From: Acinetobacter shaoyimingii | GTDB lineage: Bacteria; Pseudomonadota; Gammaproteobacteria; Pseudomonadales; Moraxellaceae | DNA length: 64,000 nucleotides | NCBI RefSeq assembly: GCF_011578045.1 | Contig: NZ_CP049801.1 | Location: forward strand, 3,224,001 to 3,288,000 | Direction of reading: 5' to 3' | Shown: positions 49,203 through 58,455 of the stretch, piece by piece | How the letters are laid out: each line of letters starts with the position of its first letter | Position numbering within the stretch: the stretch's first letter is position 1 | Position numbers and translations under genes: made by a program | The notes under the pieces: generated by a model | Databases searched by the model: none | Told to the model about the DNA's origin: nothing | What the model saw: the letters and a program-made list of their open reading frames with translations, nothing else

Positions 49203-50015
49203 ATGCAATTTACCCGTTCAAAATTACTGACCATGTGCCTGCTTGCTTCAAGCTTAACTTTAACTGCTTGTTCAAAATCAGAGAATGCTCAAAAAGACGA
49301 TACTTTAACAGCAACTGCCCCAGCCACTGGACAAGCCTCTAATATTACTGAACGTAATGCACAGCAACGCTTAATCAGTACTTTGGAAAAGAATTTAAAA
49401 GCCTCTAATATCAACGTTAAAATTTTAGATATTAAGACTACTGAAGTTCCGAATTTATATTGGGCGACACTTGAAGGTTTACCGCCTGTTTACGTCACCA
49501 ACGATGGTAAATACATCATTCAAGGTGAAGTGATTCGTATTGGAGACAAAGAGCTTCACAACGTGAGCGAACCACTTCAAGCTGAGCTGAATAAAAAACA
49601 TTTCAGTTCATTAAAGACTGAAGATCTGATTGTTTATCCGGCCAAAGGTAAAGCAAAACATGTGGTCTATGTCTTTACCGATGCAAGTTGTCCTTATTGC
49701 CATAAACTGCATGAGCAAATGGATGATATCAATGCCAAAGGAATTGAGGTTCGTTACATTGCTTGGCCACGTGGCGATCAATTTATGCCAACCATGGAAA
49801 GTATTTGGTGTAGTGCTGATCGCAAAACCGCATTTGATCAAGCCATTGCAGGTGTTCAACTTGCGCCAGCCAACTGTAAAAATCCAGTTAAACAGCAATA
49901 TCAATTGGGTCAAACAATTGGGGTTAATGGTACGCCAGCGATCTACAATTCAAATGGCGTTTACTTAGGTGGATACTTATCTGCAAGTGAATTGGCGAGC
50001 CGTTTAAATAACTAA
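49203..50015 (+). CDS. dsbC: DsbC-like disulfide isomerase, predicted lipoprotein
   Basis: A 270-residue thioredoxin-fold isomerase. The N-terminal dimerisation domain (about 50-130) is followed by the catalytic domain with DASCPYCHKLH, redox Cys163 and Cys166, and the cis-Pro of GVNGTPAIY. The signal peptide ends in LTAC with Cys23, a lipobox, so the protein would be membrane-anchored, unlike soluble E. coli DsbC. ATG 49203 has AAAGGG upstream; an in-frame TTG at 49197 was not used. It sits between xerD and hom. Confidence 0.88.
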   Translation: MQFTRSKLLTMCLLASSLTLTACSKSENAQKDDTLTATAPATGQASNITERNAQQRLISTLEKNLKASNINVKILDIKTTEVPNLYWATLEGLPPVYVTNDGKYIIQGEVIRIGDKELHNVSEPLQAELNKKHFSSLKTEDLIVYPAKGKAKHVVYVFTDASCPYCHKLHEQMDDINAKGIEVRYIAWPRGDQFMPTMESIWCSADRKTAFDQAIAGVQLAPANCKNPVKQQYQLGQTIGVNGTPAIYNSNGVYLGGYLSASELASRLNN

Positions 50016-50138
50016 TATTTATGCGTTAAATTACTCTAATTTATACGTATAGAATAAATGATATATAGGCTAGAGTCTGGCTTGTTTTTTAGCTATGATC
50101 TAGCCTCAACTAAGTAATCAATATCTTTGGAGTGTGAC

Positions 50139-51443
50139 GTGAAACCAGTTCGTCTGGCTATACTCGGTCTAGGAACCGTAGGTGGTGGAGCCCTTAAACT
50201 ATTACAAGAAAACGCTGCTGAAATTAGACGTCGCACCGATCGTGAAATTCAAATTACCCATGTCGGCACTCGCCGTCCCCGCCCAGATCTTAATCTTGCT
50301 GATTCAGTCAAACAAAGTGCTGACTTGATGGACATCGTCCGTCAACCGGATGTGGATATTGTGGTTGAAGTGATGGGAGGCATTCATCCAGCGTATGAAC
50401 TCATCATGGAAGCGATGAAGCATGGCAAACATGTAGTGACTGCAAACAAAGCTTTGCTCGCTGAACATGGTACTGCGTTATTTAAAGCTGCTGATGAGTA
50501 TAAAGTTCAAATTGCTTATGAAGCTGCCGTTGCTGGTGGTATTCCAATCATTAAAGTGATTCGTGAAGGTCTGGCTGCCAACCGTATTGATTGGTTAGCA
50601 GGGATTATCAATGGTACAGGCAACTTCATTCTTTCAGAAATGCGTGAAAAAGGTCGTGCTTTCCCAGACGTTTTAAAAGAAGCACAAGAACTTGGTTATG
50701 CAGAAGCAGATCCGACATTTGACGTTGAAGGCATTGATGCTGCACATAAACTGACATTGCTTGCTTCTATTGCTTTTGGTATTCCATTGCAATTTGACAA
50801 AGTATTTACGGAAGGCATCAGCAAAATTACTGCACAAGATGTGAAATATGCTGAAGAGCTTGGTTTCCGTATTAAGCATTTAGGTATTGCACGTCGTGCT
50901 GAAAAAGGCATTGAGCTTCGTGTTCACCCAACACTGATTCCTGCTGAAGAATTATTGGCAAATGTCAATGGTGTTAAAAATGCAGTATTGGTTCAATCAA
51001 ATGCTGTAGGACCGACATTGTATTATGGCGCAGGTGCTGGTGCAGGACCAACAGCTTCTGCTGTCGTTGCAGATGTGGTCGATATTGTCCGTGACATTAT
51101 CTATACCGAAGATGGTGCAGGTACGATTCCTCAATTGGCATTTGAAAACTTAACAGACTTGCCAATTTTAAGCCGTGAACAAATGACGACTGGACACTAC
51201 ATCCGTATTAATGCCGAAGATCAAACAGGTGTGTTAGCAGATGTAACAACAATTCTCAGCCGTGCAGGTATCAGTATTGATGCCATTATGCAACAACCAC
51301 GCTTAAAAGATTTGATTCCTATTGTGATTTTGACTGATCCAATTGTGGAATCTGTCATGGATGAAGCTTTAGCACAAATTCAAGCATTGCCTGCTATTCA
51401 TGGCGAAATTGTGCGAATTCGTTTAGAATCGCTTGATAATTAA
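50139..51443 (+). CDS. hom: homoserine dehydrogenase
   Basis: A 434-residue monofunctional enzyme making homoserine from aspartate semialdehyde. The Rossmann start is AILGLGTVGGG (residues 7-17). The catalytic block (EAAVAGGIPIIKVIREGLAANRI, GIINGTGNFILSEM) and a C-terminal ACT domain (HYIRINAEDQTGVLADVTTILS) for threonine feedback are present. The start is GTG 50139, with GGAG upstream. It is followed by thrC 58 bases later; there is no fused aspartokinase. Confidence 0.95.
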   Translation: MKPVRLAILGLGTVGGGALKLLQENAAEIRRRTDREIQITHVGTRRPRPDLNLADSVKQSADLMDIVRQPDVDIVVEVMGGIHPAYELIMEAMKHGKHVVTANKALLAEHGTALFKAADEYKVQIAYEAAVAGGIPIIKVIREGLAANRIDWLAGIINGTGNFILSEMREKGRAFPDVLKEAQELGYAEADPTFDVEGIDAAHKLTLLASIAFGIPLQFDKVFTEGISKITAQDVKYAEELGFRIKHLGIARRAEKGIELRVHPTLIPAEELLANVNGVKNAVLVQSNAVGPTLYYGAGAGAGPTASAVVADVVDIVRDIIYTEDGAGTIPQLAFENLTDLPILSREQMTTGHYIRINAEDQTGVLADVTTILSRAGISIDAIMQQPRLKDLIPIVILTDPIVESVMDEALAQIQALPAIHGEIVRIRLESLDN

Positions 51444-51501
51444 TCGGGTTGAGGGGATATTCGCCCCCTTGCCAAGCTCTACATACAATTGGATCATCAT
51501 C

Positions 51502-52647
51502 ATGTCTAATGCAAACCGTTATACTGGTTTAGTTGACCGCTATCGCGACCGTTTACCTGTATCTGCAACAACTCGTGCAATTTCTTTGGGTGAAGGTAAT
51601 ACACCACTGATTAAGCTTGAGAATATCCCAGGCATTATTGGTAAAGATGTTGAAATTTATGTGAAGTACGAGGGCTTAAACCCGACTGGTTCATTTAAAG
51701 ACCGTGGTATGACCATGGCTGTTACAAAAGCAGTTGAAGAAGGTTCTAAAGCGATTATCTGTGCATCTACAGGTAATACTTCTGCTGCAGCTGCGGCTTA
51801 TGCAGCTCGTGCAGGCATCAAAGCGTTCGTTTTAATCCCTGAAGGCAAAATTGCCATGGGTAAAATGGCTCAAGCGATGATGTACGGTGCGATCACGATG
51901 CAAATTCGTGGTAACTTCGATGACGGTATGCGTCTGGTTAAAGAAGTTGCAGATCAAGCACCTGTAACGATTGTAAACTCAATCAACCCATACCGTTTGC
52001 AAGGTCAAAAAACCATTGCTTACGAAATCGTTGAAGCTTTAGGTCGCGCACCTGATTACCACTGTCTACCAGTAGGTAATGCGGGCAACATCACTGCACA
52101 CTGGATGGGTTATACCGAAGCAGTTGCTAATCAGCCGAAAGAACAGTTTGAGCAAGTGGTTTATGATGCTGCTACTGATCAATTTACAGGTCCTAAACCA
52201 GCTGGTTTACCGATCATGGCTGGTTATCAAGCGTCTGGTGCAGCTCCGTTCTTACGTGGTGGCCCAGTTGAGAACCCTGAAACAGTTGCAACGGCTATTC
52301 GTATTGGTAATCCACAAAGCTGGAACCATGCCAAAGCAGTGGTACGTGATTCAAATGGTTGGTTCGATGAACTGACTGATGCTGAAATTTTAGAAGCTCA
52401 ACGTCTACTTTCAATGTACGAAGGTGTATTTGTAGAGCCTGCTTCTGCTGCTTCTGTCGGTGGTGCAATCCGTGACATTAAAGCGGGTAAAATCAAAGAA
52501 GGTTCAGTGATTGTTTGTACTGTGACTGGTAATGGTCTGAAAGATCCAGATACTGCAATCAAACAATGTTCAGATGCAGTAATGTTGTCAATTGATGCAA
52601 CAATGGATCAAGTGAAAGATTCAATTCTTTCAAATATGACAAAATAA
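51502..52647 (+). CDS. thrC: threonine synthase
   Basis: A 381-residue PLP enzyme that converts O-phosphohomoserine to threonine. PLP binds Lys66 in NPTGSFKDRGM, with NTSAAAAAYAARAG and VGNAGNITAHWMGY forming the cofactor cradle. It is the short threonine-synthase type. I start at ATG 51502 (MSNANRYTGLVDRYRDRL); the earlier in-frame ATG at 51433 overlaps hom. It is the distal gene of hom-thrC and ends in a strong terminator. Confidence 0.95.
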   Translation: MSNANRYTGLVDRYRDRLPVSATTRAISLGEGNTPLIKLENIPGIIGKDVEIYVKYEGLNPTGSFKDRGMTMAVTKAVEEGSKAIICASTGNTSAAAAAYAARAGIKAFVLIPEGKIAMGKMAQAMMYGAITMQIRGNFDDGMRLVKEVADQAPVTIVNSINPYRLQGQKTIAYEIVEALGRAPDYHCLPVGNAGNITAHWMGYTEAVANQPKEQFEQVVYDAATDQFTGPKPAGLPIMAGYQASGAAPFLRGGPVENPETVATAIRIGNPQSWNHAKAVVRDSNGWFDELTDAEILEAQRLLSMYEGVFVEPASAASVGGAIRDIKAGKIKEGSVIVCTVTGNGLKDPDTAIKQCSDAVMLSIDATMDQVKDSILSNMTK

Positions 52648-52680
52648 TTTATCGCAAAAATAGTGATTAATATTTTGTTG

Positions 52681-52706
52681 AAAAGCCCTGCATCTGCAGG
52701 GCTTTT
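52681..52706 (+). terminator. thrC terminator
   Basis: AAAAGCCCTGCA (52681-52692) and TGCAGGGCTTTT (52695-52706) form a 12-bp stem followed by more T's, 34 bases after the thrC stop. It can also act for the convergent pilin gene. Confidence 0.85.
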
Positions 52707-52755
52707 TATTGGATGTTATAGAATTAGCATTCAACTTGAATAAAATAGATAAGTT

Positions 52756-53196
52756 CTATGAACAGGATTCTGGTTTTAACTTTTCACTAATATCACTGTC
52801 AATTTTACAGTTCCATTGCCCAGCAGCCGTTCTTCCCAAATCTATACGAACGCCGTTGATTTTTGAAAATCCCTTTAAAACACATGATATTGCTTGCGGT
52901 TGTACACCAAAATTATTCGGCGGATTCACATGTATATCACAACGTGAAGTTGAAGCTTTTAATCCCAAATTATCGTGAGTAAAATCTTCAGGATTGTTAT
53001 CTTTATTGATCAAAATTTCATATTGAGTTTTTGCAGAATAAACTTCTGCAAGCCCAGCGGCAATATATGTTCGCGCCATATAATTTTGATATTGCGGAAT
53101 GGCAACTAAAGCTAAAATTCCAATAATTGCGATTACAATCATCAGTTCAACCAAAGTAAACCCTGTTATTTTTTTCGTTAATTTTATTGTTTTCAT
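52756..53196 (-). CDS. pilA: type IV major-type pilin
   Basis: A 146-residue prepilin. PilD would cut after Gly12 in the leader [12 protein letters not shown] to give mature [14 protein letters not shown], with Glu at position +5. The N-terminal helix is followed by a variable head domain with Cys residues, including a C-terminal disulfide loop ([16 protein letters not shown]). The sequence resembles Acinetobacter/Pseudomonas pilins. It could be PilA itself or a minor pilin-like protein; pilSR lies 2.5 kb away on the other strand. No sigma-54 site is obvious before it. Confidence 0.82.
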   Translation of the reverse strand: MKTIKLTKKITGFTLVELMIVIAIIGILALVAIPQYQNYMARTYIAAGLAEVYSAKTQYEILINKDNNPEDFTHDNLGLKASTSRCDIHVNPPNNFGVQPQAISCVLKGFSKINGVRIDLGRTAAGQWNCKIDSDISEKLKPESCS

Positions 53197-53382
53197 TATC
53201 GTATTTTTCTGAAATTTCCCAATAACAACAATACCATAACCAATTGAAAAGAAAAATAAAATGAGTCATTAGATTTAATTAATAAATTAAATTCAGCCAA
53301 ATTAACAATCTTAAGCATTCGCAGGTGTGGATATCCTATGCACTTATGCACAATTCGAAATAATCATTCTATATCTCAATAA

Positions 53383-53409
53383 AAAATCCCCTATTTCCAA
53401 GGGGATTTT
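53383..53409 (-). terminator. pbpG terminator
   Basis: AAAATCCCC (53383-53391) and GGGGATTTT (53401-53409), followed on the minus strand by T's. It lies about 50 bases after the pbpG stop. Confidence 0.75.
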
Positions 53410-53462
53410 AATCATCATTCAGTCAAAAACTCGTCTAATGACTCACTGAAACTTCAAACCGA

Positions 53463-54524
53463 TTAAATACGTTTTGGTAATTGACTCACCCAACTCATAA
53501 GACGCGTTGCATCGTTAGTTCGAGCTTGTGAAGTCGGCGCACCTAAAAGCACCACCACAGCAGGACGGTTATTTAATGTGGTATGCATCACCACACAACG
53601 ACCTGCCTCATTGATATAACCTGTTTTAGAAATATTGATATTCCAGCCCCCGTTACGAACCAATGCATTGGTATTATTCGATTTTAATACACGATAACCT
53701 AAATTAAAATCATAGCTAGGTGTGGTTGAAAATTGACGAATTAAACTATATTGAGAAGCCGCACTGACTAAAATCCCTAGGTCACGTGCAGAAGATACAT
53801 TTCGAGGGTGCAAACCTGTTGACTCAACATAATGTGTTGAATGCATACCTAATGACTTTGCCTTTGCATTCATAGCAGCGAAAAATGCAGTTCGACCACC
53901 TGGATAGGTTCGAGCTAGAGCTGATGCAGCAGGGTTTTCAGATTTCATTAAAGCAACCAATAACGCTTCAGCTCGATTCATCGAATCGCCTGCGCGAAGT
54001 GTTGAACTTGAACTCTTACAGCCTGAACAAGAAAAATCACTTTGTTGTAACGTGATTTCTTCAGACATATTTAAATTGGCATCTGCAATCACCACAGCAG
54101 TCATCAGCTTTGTGATCGATGCAATCGGCATAGCAGTATTGGTATTTTTGCTGTAAAGCACCTCACCTGTTTGCGCATCCATCACCAATGCTGCACGTGC
54201 ATTGACTGAAGGTTGATTGCTATATTTGCTGGTATCAAAAATCTGAACCTTTTGAGGTTGTGGATTTGTATTGACGACCCCATTTGATTTACGGATAGTG
54301 GTAGAAATCGTCGTTGAACCTTGAATGGCAGGTTCATCATCAAAATCTATAACATTACTATCGGAGTTTAAAAGCTTACTTGCATCATCAGATGACCAAT
54401 TAATAGATGCTTGACCCGATGATCCACCGGAGTGATTAACAAGTTCTGCAAAGCTCAATGAGCTTAGACTGAGTAGCACTGATGCTGACAGTACATTCAT
54501 TAACGTTTTGGTCGACTTTTTCAC
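53463..54524 (-). CDS. pbpG: D-alanyl-D-alanine endopeptidase PBP7/8
   Basis: A 353-residue penicillin-binding protein of the DacC/PbpG class. Active-site motifs are SITK (Ser136), SEN (195-197) and KTG (300-302). Residues 1-27 are a signal peptide. Residues about 28-105 are an added low-complexity region not present in E. coli PBP7. Cys166 and Cys169 form a CxxC pair in an inserted loop (FSCSGCKSSSST). It trims or cuts cross-links in periplasmic peptidoglycan. Divergent from the GacA-type gene. Confidence 0.9.
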   Translation of the reverse strand: MKKSTKTLMNVLSASVLLSLSSLSFAELVNHSGGSSGQASINWSSDDASKLLNSDSNVIDFDDEPAIQGSTTISTTIRKSNGVVNTNPQPQKVQIFDTSKYSNQPSVNARAALVMDAQTGEVLYSKNTNTAMPIASITKLMTAVVIADANLNMSEEITLQQSDFSCSGCKSSSSTLRAGDSMNRAEALLVALMKSENPAASALARTYPGGRTAFFAAMNAKAKSLGMHSTHYVESTGLHPRNVSSARDLGILVSAASQYSLIRQFSTTPSYDFNLGYRVLKSNNTNALVRNGGWNINISKTGYINEAGRCVVMHTTLNNRPAVVVLLGAPTSQARTNDATRLMSWVSQLPKRI

Positions 54525-54615
54525 GATAACTTACTCATCTCAAGGAGGTTTTTTTGCATAATTGCTAAACACCTCAAATATAACTTACATTTACACTTAA
54601 ACGTGATTAATATTA

Positions 54616-54645
54616 AACCACGTAATTATGCATAATAATTTGGTT
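54616..54645. other. 30-bp dyad in the pbpG-gacA gap
   Basis: A perfectly centred dyad: AACCA (54616-54620) and TGGTT (54641-54645) flank the 12-bp palindrome ATTATGCATAAT (54625-54636). It looks like a binding site for a dimeric regulator and could affect both divergent genes. Confidence 0.45.
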
Positions 54646-54667
54646 AAGATTAGGAATAGGATTGCTA

Positions 54668-54725
54668 TTTTTGTTACTACAAAGCAAGCATTTTTTGCAT
54701 CATGTAACAAAAATCTTGCTTTTTT
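54668..54725 (+). promoter_or_regulatory. alternative-hairpin leader of gacA
   Basis: TTTTTGTTAC (54668-54677) pairs with GTAACAAAAA (54704-54713). The overlapping alternative pairs AAAGCAAG (54681-54688) with CTTGCTTT (54715-54722), followed by T's. The two pairings interlock and cannot form together as simple hairpins. That is the geometry of an antiterminator/terminator switch, lying just before the AGGAGG of the GTG start. Confidence 0.4.
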
Positions 54726-54746
54726 AAATCATTTTAGGAGGTCTCT

Positions 54747-55382
54747 GTGGTCACAGTTTTAGTTGTGGACGACCATGAATTGGTACGTACTGGTATTTGC
54801 AGAATGTTAGAAGACCAGTCTGATATCCAAGTGATTGGACAAGCTGAATCTGGTGAAGAAGCGATTTCTTTAGTACGACAGCATCATCCTAATGTGGTTC
54901 TTTTAGATGTCAATATGCCAGGAATTGGCGGTGTTGAAACCACGCGTCGCTTGTTGCAGATTGCGCCAGACACAAAAGTACTTGCTGTGAGCGGACTCGC
55001 TGAAGAACCCTACCCTTCACTGTTATTGAAAGCAGGAGCTCGAGGCTATATCACCAAAGGTGCGCCCATTACTGAAATGGTCAGAGCAATCAATAAAGTG
55101 ATGCAAGGTGGTAAATATTTTAGTGCCGATATTGCTGAACAGTTAGCAAGCTCTTATTTATCAGATACACAAACTTCACCATTCGATGCATTATCTGAAC
55201 GTGAAATGCAAGTTGCAATGATGGTGGTCAACTGTATAAGTGCACAAGAGATTTCAGATAAACTTTTTGTGAGTGTAAAAACGGTCAATACTTATCGTTA
55301 TCGTATTTTTGAAAAACTGGGGATCGATAGTGATGTCAAATTGACTCATCTTGCTATTCGTTATGGGCTCATTAAACCCTGA
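54747..55382 (+). CDS. gacA: GacA/UvrY-type response regulator
   Basis: A 211-residue NarL-family regulator. The receiver has Asp54 (LLDVNMPGIGG) as phosphoacceptor and Lys in the KAGARGYITKGAP block. The LuxR-type helix-turn-helix (about 145-205) has LSEREMQVAMMVVNCISAQEISDKLFVSVKTVNTYRYRIFEKLG. GacA usually activates csrB-like RNAs with sensor GacS encoded elsewhere. The start is GTG 54747 with a perfect AGGAGG. Uncoupled from pilSR by a 37-bp gap. Confidence 0.9.
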   Translation: MVTVLVVDDHELVRTGICRMLEDQSDIQVIGQAESGEEAISLVRQHHPNVVLLDVNMPGIGGVETTRRLLQIAPDTKVLAVSGLAEEPYPSLLLKAGARGYITKGAPITEMVRAINKVMQGGKYFSADIAEQLASSYLSDTQTSPFDALSEREMQVAMMVVNCISAQEISDKLFVSVKTVNTYRYRIFEKLGIDSDVKLTHLAIRYGLIKP

Positions 55383-55419
55383 TTTTTGATATGCTATATT
55401 TTAAAATGAGAGTAATGCT

Positions 55420-56988
55420 ATGTCGCCTAAGGTCTCCGTACCTATATTTCAAACAATTTACCGTTTAGGCATTTCATATACCAACTATCGAGTCGTTTTG
55501 GCGTTTAGCTTAACCTTACTCTTTTTACTCACCATTAATATTCAAACCGATTATTACCAATATCCAAACTTATATTTTTATTCACTTATTGCATATATCG
55601 GTAGCAGTATTATACAAAATGTATTGCTCCGATATTTTCATCACGGCATTACCAAACAGTTTTTAGCCCTATTTTATATTGACCTCATTTTTTTGAGTTC
55701 ATTGTCTTTTGCATTGGGTGGTCCCAATATTTCTATTGGTTTACTGTTTGTCATTGCTGTATTTGCAGCAAACTTTTTGCTCAGCAAAAATCAGGCATTG
55801 GTGATCACACTTATTGCTGTCATTAGTGTGATTTACCAACAACTGTTTGGAAATCTATTTTCAATTACCACGTTAAATAATATTGGTAACAGTGCGCTTT
55901 TAGGGGCTTTATTTTTTGTCTTTTATGGAATTGGACAAGTCTCCATTCAACGCTTTCAAGTTTTAGAATCATTGAATACACATCAATCCAATGAATTATT
56001 CAAACTTCAAAATATTAACCGTTATATTTTAGAACAAATTGAAGTGGGTTATTTGGTACTCGATGATCATTTTAAAATCATCGTGATCAATCCAGCTGCC
56101 TGTTCGTTATTGGGAATTTCAGCGCTGTATAGCCATCAACCGTTTCATCTGATGACTTTTCAATCTGACCTTTATAACATGTTGAATACAACGTTAATTT
56201 CTGATGGTCATCGCTTTCAGTTTAAGTCTTCTCAGTCATCTTATACTGTTGATGTTCGTGTACAAAAACTGATTGTGCCTCATCAGGCACTGACTTTACT
56301 GATTTTAGAAGATGCACAAAAACTCAATCAAAAGGTTCAACAATTAAAATTGGCTGCTTTAGGCCAACTCTCGGCCAGTATAGCCCATGAAATTCGCAAT
56401 CCTCTTGCGGCGATCGTACAAGCCAATGAACTTAGCCAACAAAGCGATGTTGAACAACAACACATTTTAAGGGAAATGATCTCAAAACAAGCCAATCGTA
56501 TTGATAATATTATTAAAGATACTTTAGATATGGCGAAGAACAGGAAAGTCTTTTCCACCAAAATTAATTTACATCTCTTTATGCATGAATTTCTTCAACA
56601 AGATGTTTATGACATTAAAGATAAAATTTTGCTGAATATTTCAGATCGTCCCAATATTGATTTTGATGAATCACAACTACGTCAAGTACTGATTAATTTA
56701 GTACGCAATGCCATTCGCCATAATGCAGCTGATGCCGAGCATATTGAGATTAATATCTATCCAAAACTCAACTTTATCTACATTGATGTGGTCGATTTTG
56801 GTCATGGTATAGATAAATCTGATCAATCAAAACTATTTCAGCCTTTTTTTAGTACCGAAATTAATGGAACTGGTTTAGGATTGTATTTATCTCATAGTAT
56901 TTGTGAAGCAAATCAAGCGAAACTGATCTATGTAGAGCAAAAAAAACAAGGGGCATGTTTTAGAATAGAGTGCCCTATTAAAGATTAA
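55420..56988 (+). CDS. pilS: sensor histidine kinase PilS
   Basis: A 522-residue kinase with six membrane helices in the first 185 residues, a PAS-like domain (about 195-300) and the transmitter: phosphoacceptor His323 in ASIAHEIRNPLAA, N box LVRNAIRHN and G boxes DFGHGI and GTGLGL. In Pseudomonas PilS senses pilin in the membrane and drives PilR. It lies 26 bases upstream of pilR. Confidence 0.92.
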   Translation: MSPKVSVPIFQTIYRLGISYTNYRVVLAFSLTLLFLLTINIQTDYYQYPNLYFYSLIAYIGSSIIQNVLLRYFHHGITKQFLALFYIDLIFLSSLSFALGGPNISIGLLFVIAVFAANFLLSKNQALVITLIAVISVIYQQLFGNLFSITTLNNIGNSALLGALFFVFYGIGQVSIQRFQVLESLNTHQSNELFKLQNINRYILEQIEVGYLVLDDHFKIIVINPAACSLLGISALYSHQPFHLMTFQSDLYNMLNTTLISDGHRFQFKSSQSSYTVDVRVQKLIVPHQALTLLILEDAQKLNQKVQQLKLAALGQLSASIAHEIRNPLAAIVQANELSQQSDVEQQHILREMISKQANRIDNIIKDTLDMAKNRKVFSTKINLHLFMHEFLQQDVYDIKDKILLNISDRPNIDFDESQLRQVLINLVRNAIRHNAADAEHIEINIYPKLNFIYIDVVDFGHGIDKSDQSKLFQPFFSTEINGTGLGLYLSHSICEANQAKLIYVEQKKQGACFRIECPIKD

Positions 56989-57014
56989 TTTAGGTATTAT
57001 TTTTTGGGGTTAGG

Positions 57015-58433
57015 GTGAAACAGCAACCATTAGTGTTATTGGTCGATGATGAGCCAGATTTATGCATGCTGATGCAAATGACTTTGTCACGCATGGGTAT
57101 TAAAACGCATATGGCGCATCATTTAAAACAAGCAAAGCACTTCTTTACTGAGTATAAATATGATGCATGTATTACAGATTTAAACCTACCCGATGGTAGT
57201 GGTTTAGACCTCGTCAAACATGTGGTACAGCATTATCCTAAAACCCCGATTGCTGTACTGACCGCTTATGGCAATATGGATATTGCGATTGCTGCCCTCA
57301 AAGCGGGTGCTTTCGATTTTATGAACAAACCCATTAACCAACAACATTTGCATCAGGTTTTACAAAAAGCCCTCCACGTTCCAGAAAGTGCATTAAATAC
57401 AGCAGATTCACCAATAGAAGAGCGCGTCTTGATTGGTCATTCTGCGCCAATGAAAAAACTCAGATCGTCCATCCAAAAAATTGCACGTTCGCAAGCACCC
57501 GTATGTATCACTGGTGAATCAGGCACGGGCAAAGATGTGGTTGCCAATCTCATTCATTTATTGAGTAATCGTAGTGATGCACCTTTTGTCGTCATTAACT
57601 GTGGAGCCATCTCTGAAGAGCTACTTGAAAGTGAATTATTTGGCCATGTTAAAGGCTGTTTCTCTGGGGCCTTAGAAGACAAAGTTGGTCTGATTCAGTT
57701 GGCTGACGGCGGCAGTTTATTTTTAGATGAAATCGCTGAACTTTCATTGGCTATGCAAGCAAAGCTATTGCGTGCGGTGCAAGAGAAAAAAATACGGCCT
57801 TTGGGCAGTGACAAAGAAATTGATGTTGATTTTCGCATTATCAGTGCCAGTCATCAAAATCTTGAACATTTAGTCCAACAAGGCAAATTTCGACATGATC
57901 TATTTTTCCGTATTCATGTCATGGACATTACCATTCCCCCATTACGTGAACGTGGGCAAGACATTTTGCTCTTGGCAAATCATTTCATTGCTAAAATATG
58001 TTCCGAATGGGGAATCGAACTTAAGAAACTCAATGAGGATGCTGAAGCGTTTCTCATGAAGCAGTACTATTTAGGCAATGTCAGAGAACTGCAAAATATC
58101 ATTGAAAGAGGTATCACCTTAAGTGATGATCAACTGATTGATATTGCCCATTTACAAACATCCACCATTCGCCCTATTCCTCAACCCGTTCCGATTGAAC
58201 ACACGCAATCTATCGAAATACAAGCATCACCTCAAACCACAATGATTGCAGATAACAAGTTGCCTGAAGAAGGTTTAGAGGAATACTTGGAAAAAGTGGA
58301 AAAAGAAGTGCTTATGAATGCCTTAAACTCAACGCATTGGAATCGAACTCTTGCAGCTAAAAAGCTTCGAATGTCGTTTAGATCCTTGCGTTATCGTTTA
58401 AAGAAATTTGGACTTGATACCGATGATGAATAA
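57015..58433 (+). CDS. pilR: sigma-54 dependent response regulator PilR
   Basis: A 472-residue NtrC-family regulator. The receiver has Asp55. The AAA+ domain has Walker A GESGTGKD, Walker B GGSLFLDEIAEL and the R-finger region. The sigma-54 contact loop, normally GAFTGA, reads GCFSGA at residues 214-219. A Fis-type helix-turn-helix closes the protein (NRTLAAKKLRMSFRSLRYRLKKFGL). It activates pilA in Pseudomonas. Start GTG 57015, 26 bases after pilS. Confidence 0.93.
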   Translation: MKQQPLVLLVDDEPDLCMLMQMTLSRMGIKTHMAHHLKQAKHFFTEYKYDACITDLNLPDGSGLDLVKHVVQHYPKTPIAVLTAYGNMDIAIAALKAGAFDFMNKPINQQHLHQVLQKALHVPESALNTADSPIEERVLIGHSAPMKKLRSSIQKIARSQAPVCITGESGTGKDVVANLIHLLSNRSDAPFVVINCGAISEELLESELFGHVKGCFSGALEDKVGLIQLADGGSLFLDEIAELSLAMQAKLLRAVQEKKIRPLGSDKEIDVDFRIISASHQNLEHLVQQGKFRHDLFFRIHVMDITIPPLRERGQDILLLANHFIAKICSEWGIELKKLNEDAEAFLMKQYYLGNVRELQNIIERGITLSDDQLIDIAHLQTSTIRPIPQPVPIEHTQSIEIQASPQTTMIADNKLPEEGLEEYLEKVEKEVLMNALNSTHWNRTLAAKKLRMSFRSLRYRLKKFGLDTDDE

Positions 58434-58455
58434 GGTTGAATACACCCATTTCATC

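Noticed and set aside
53197..53462. Sigma-54 promoter before the pilin gene
   Set aside because: I looked for a TGGC-N8-TTGC pattern on the coding strand and found only poor matches lacking the GC element.
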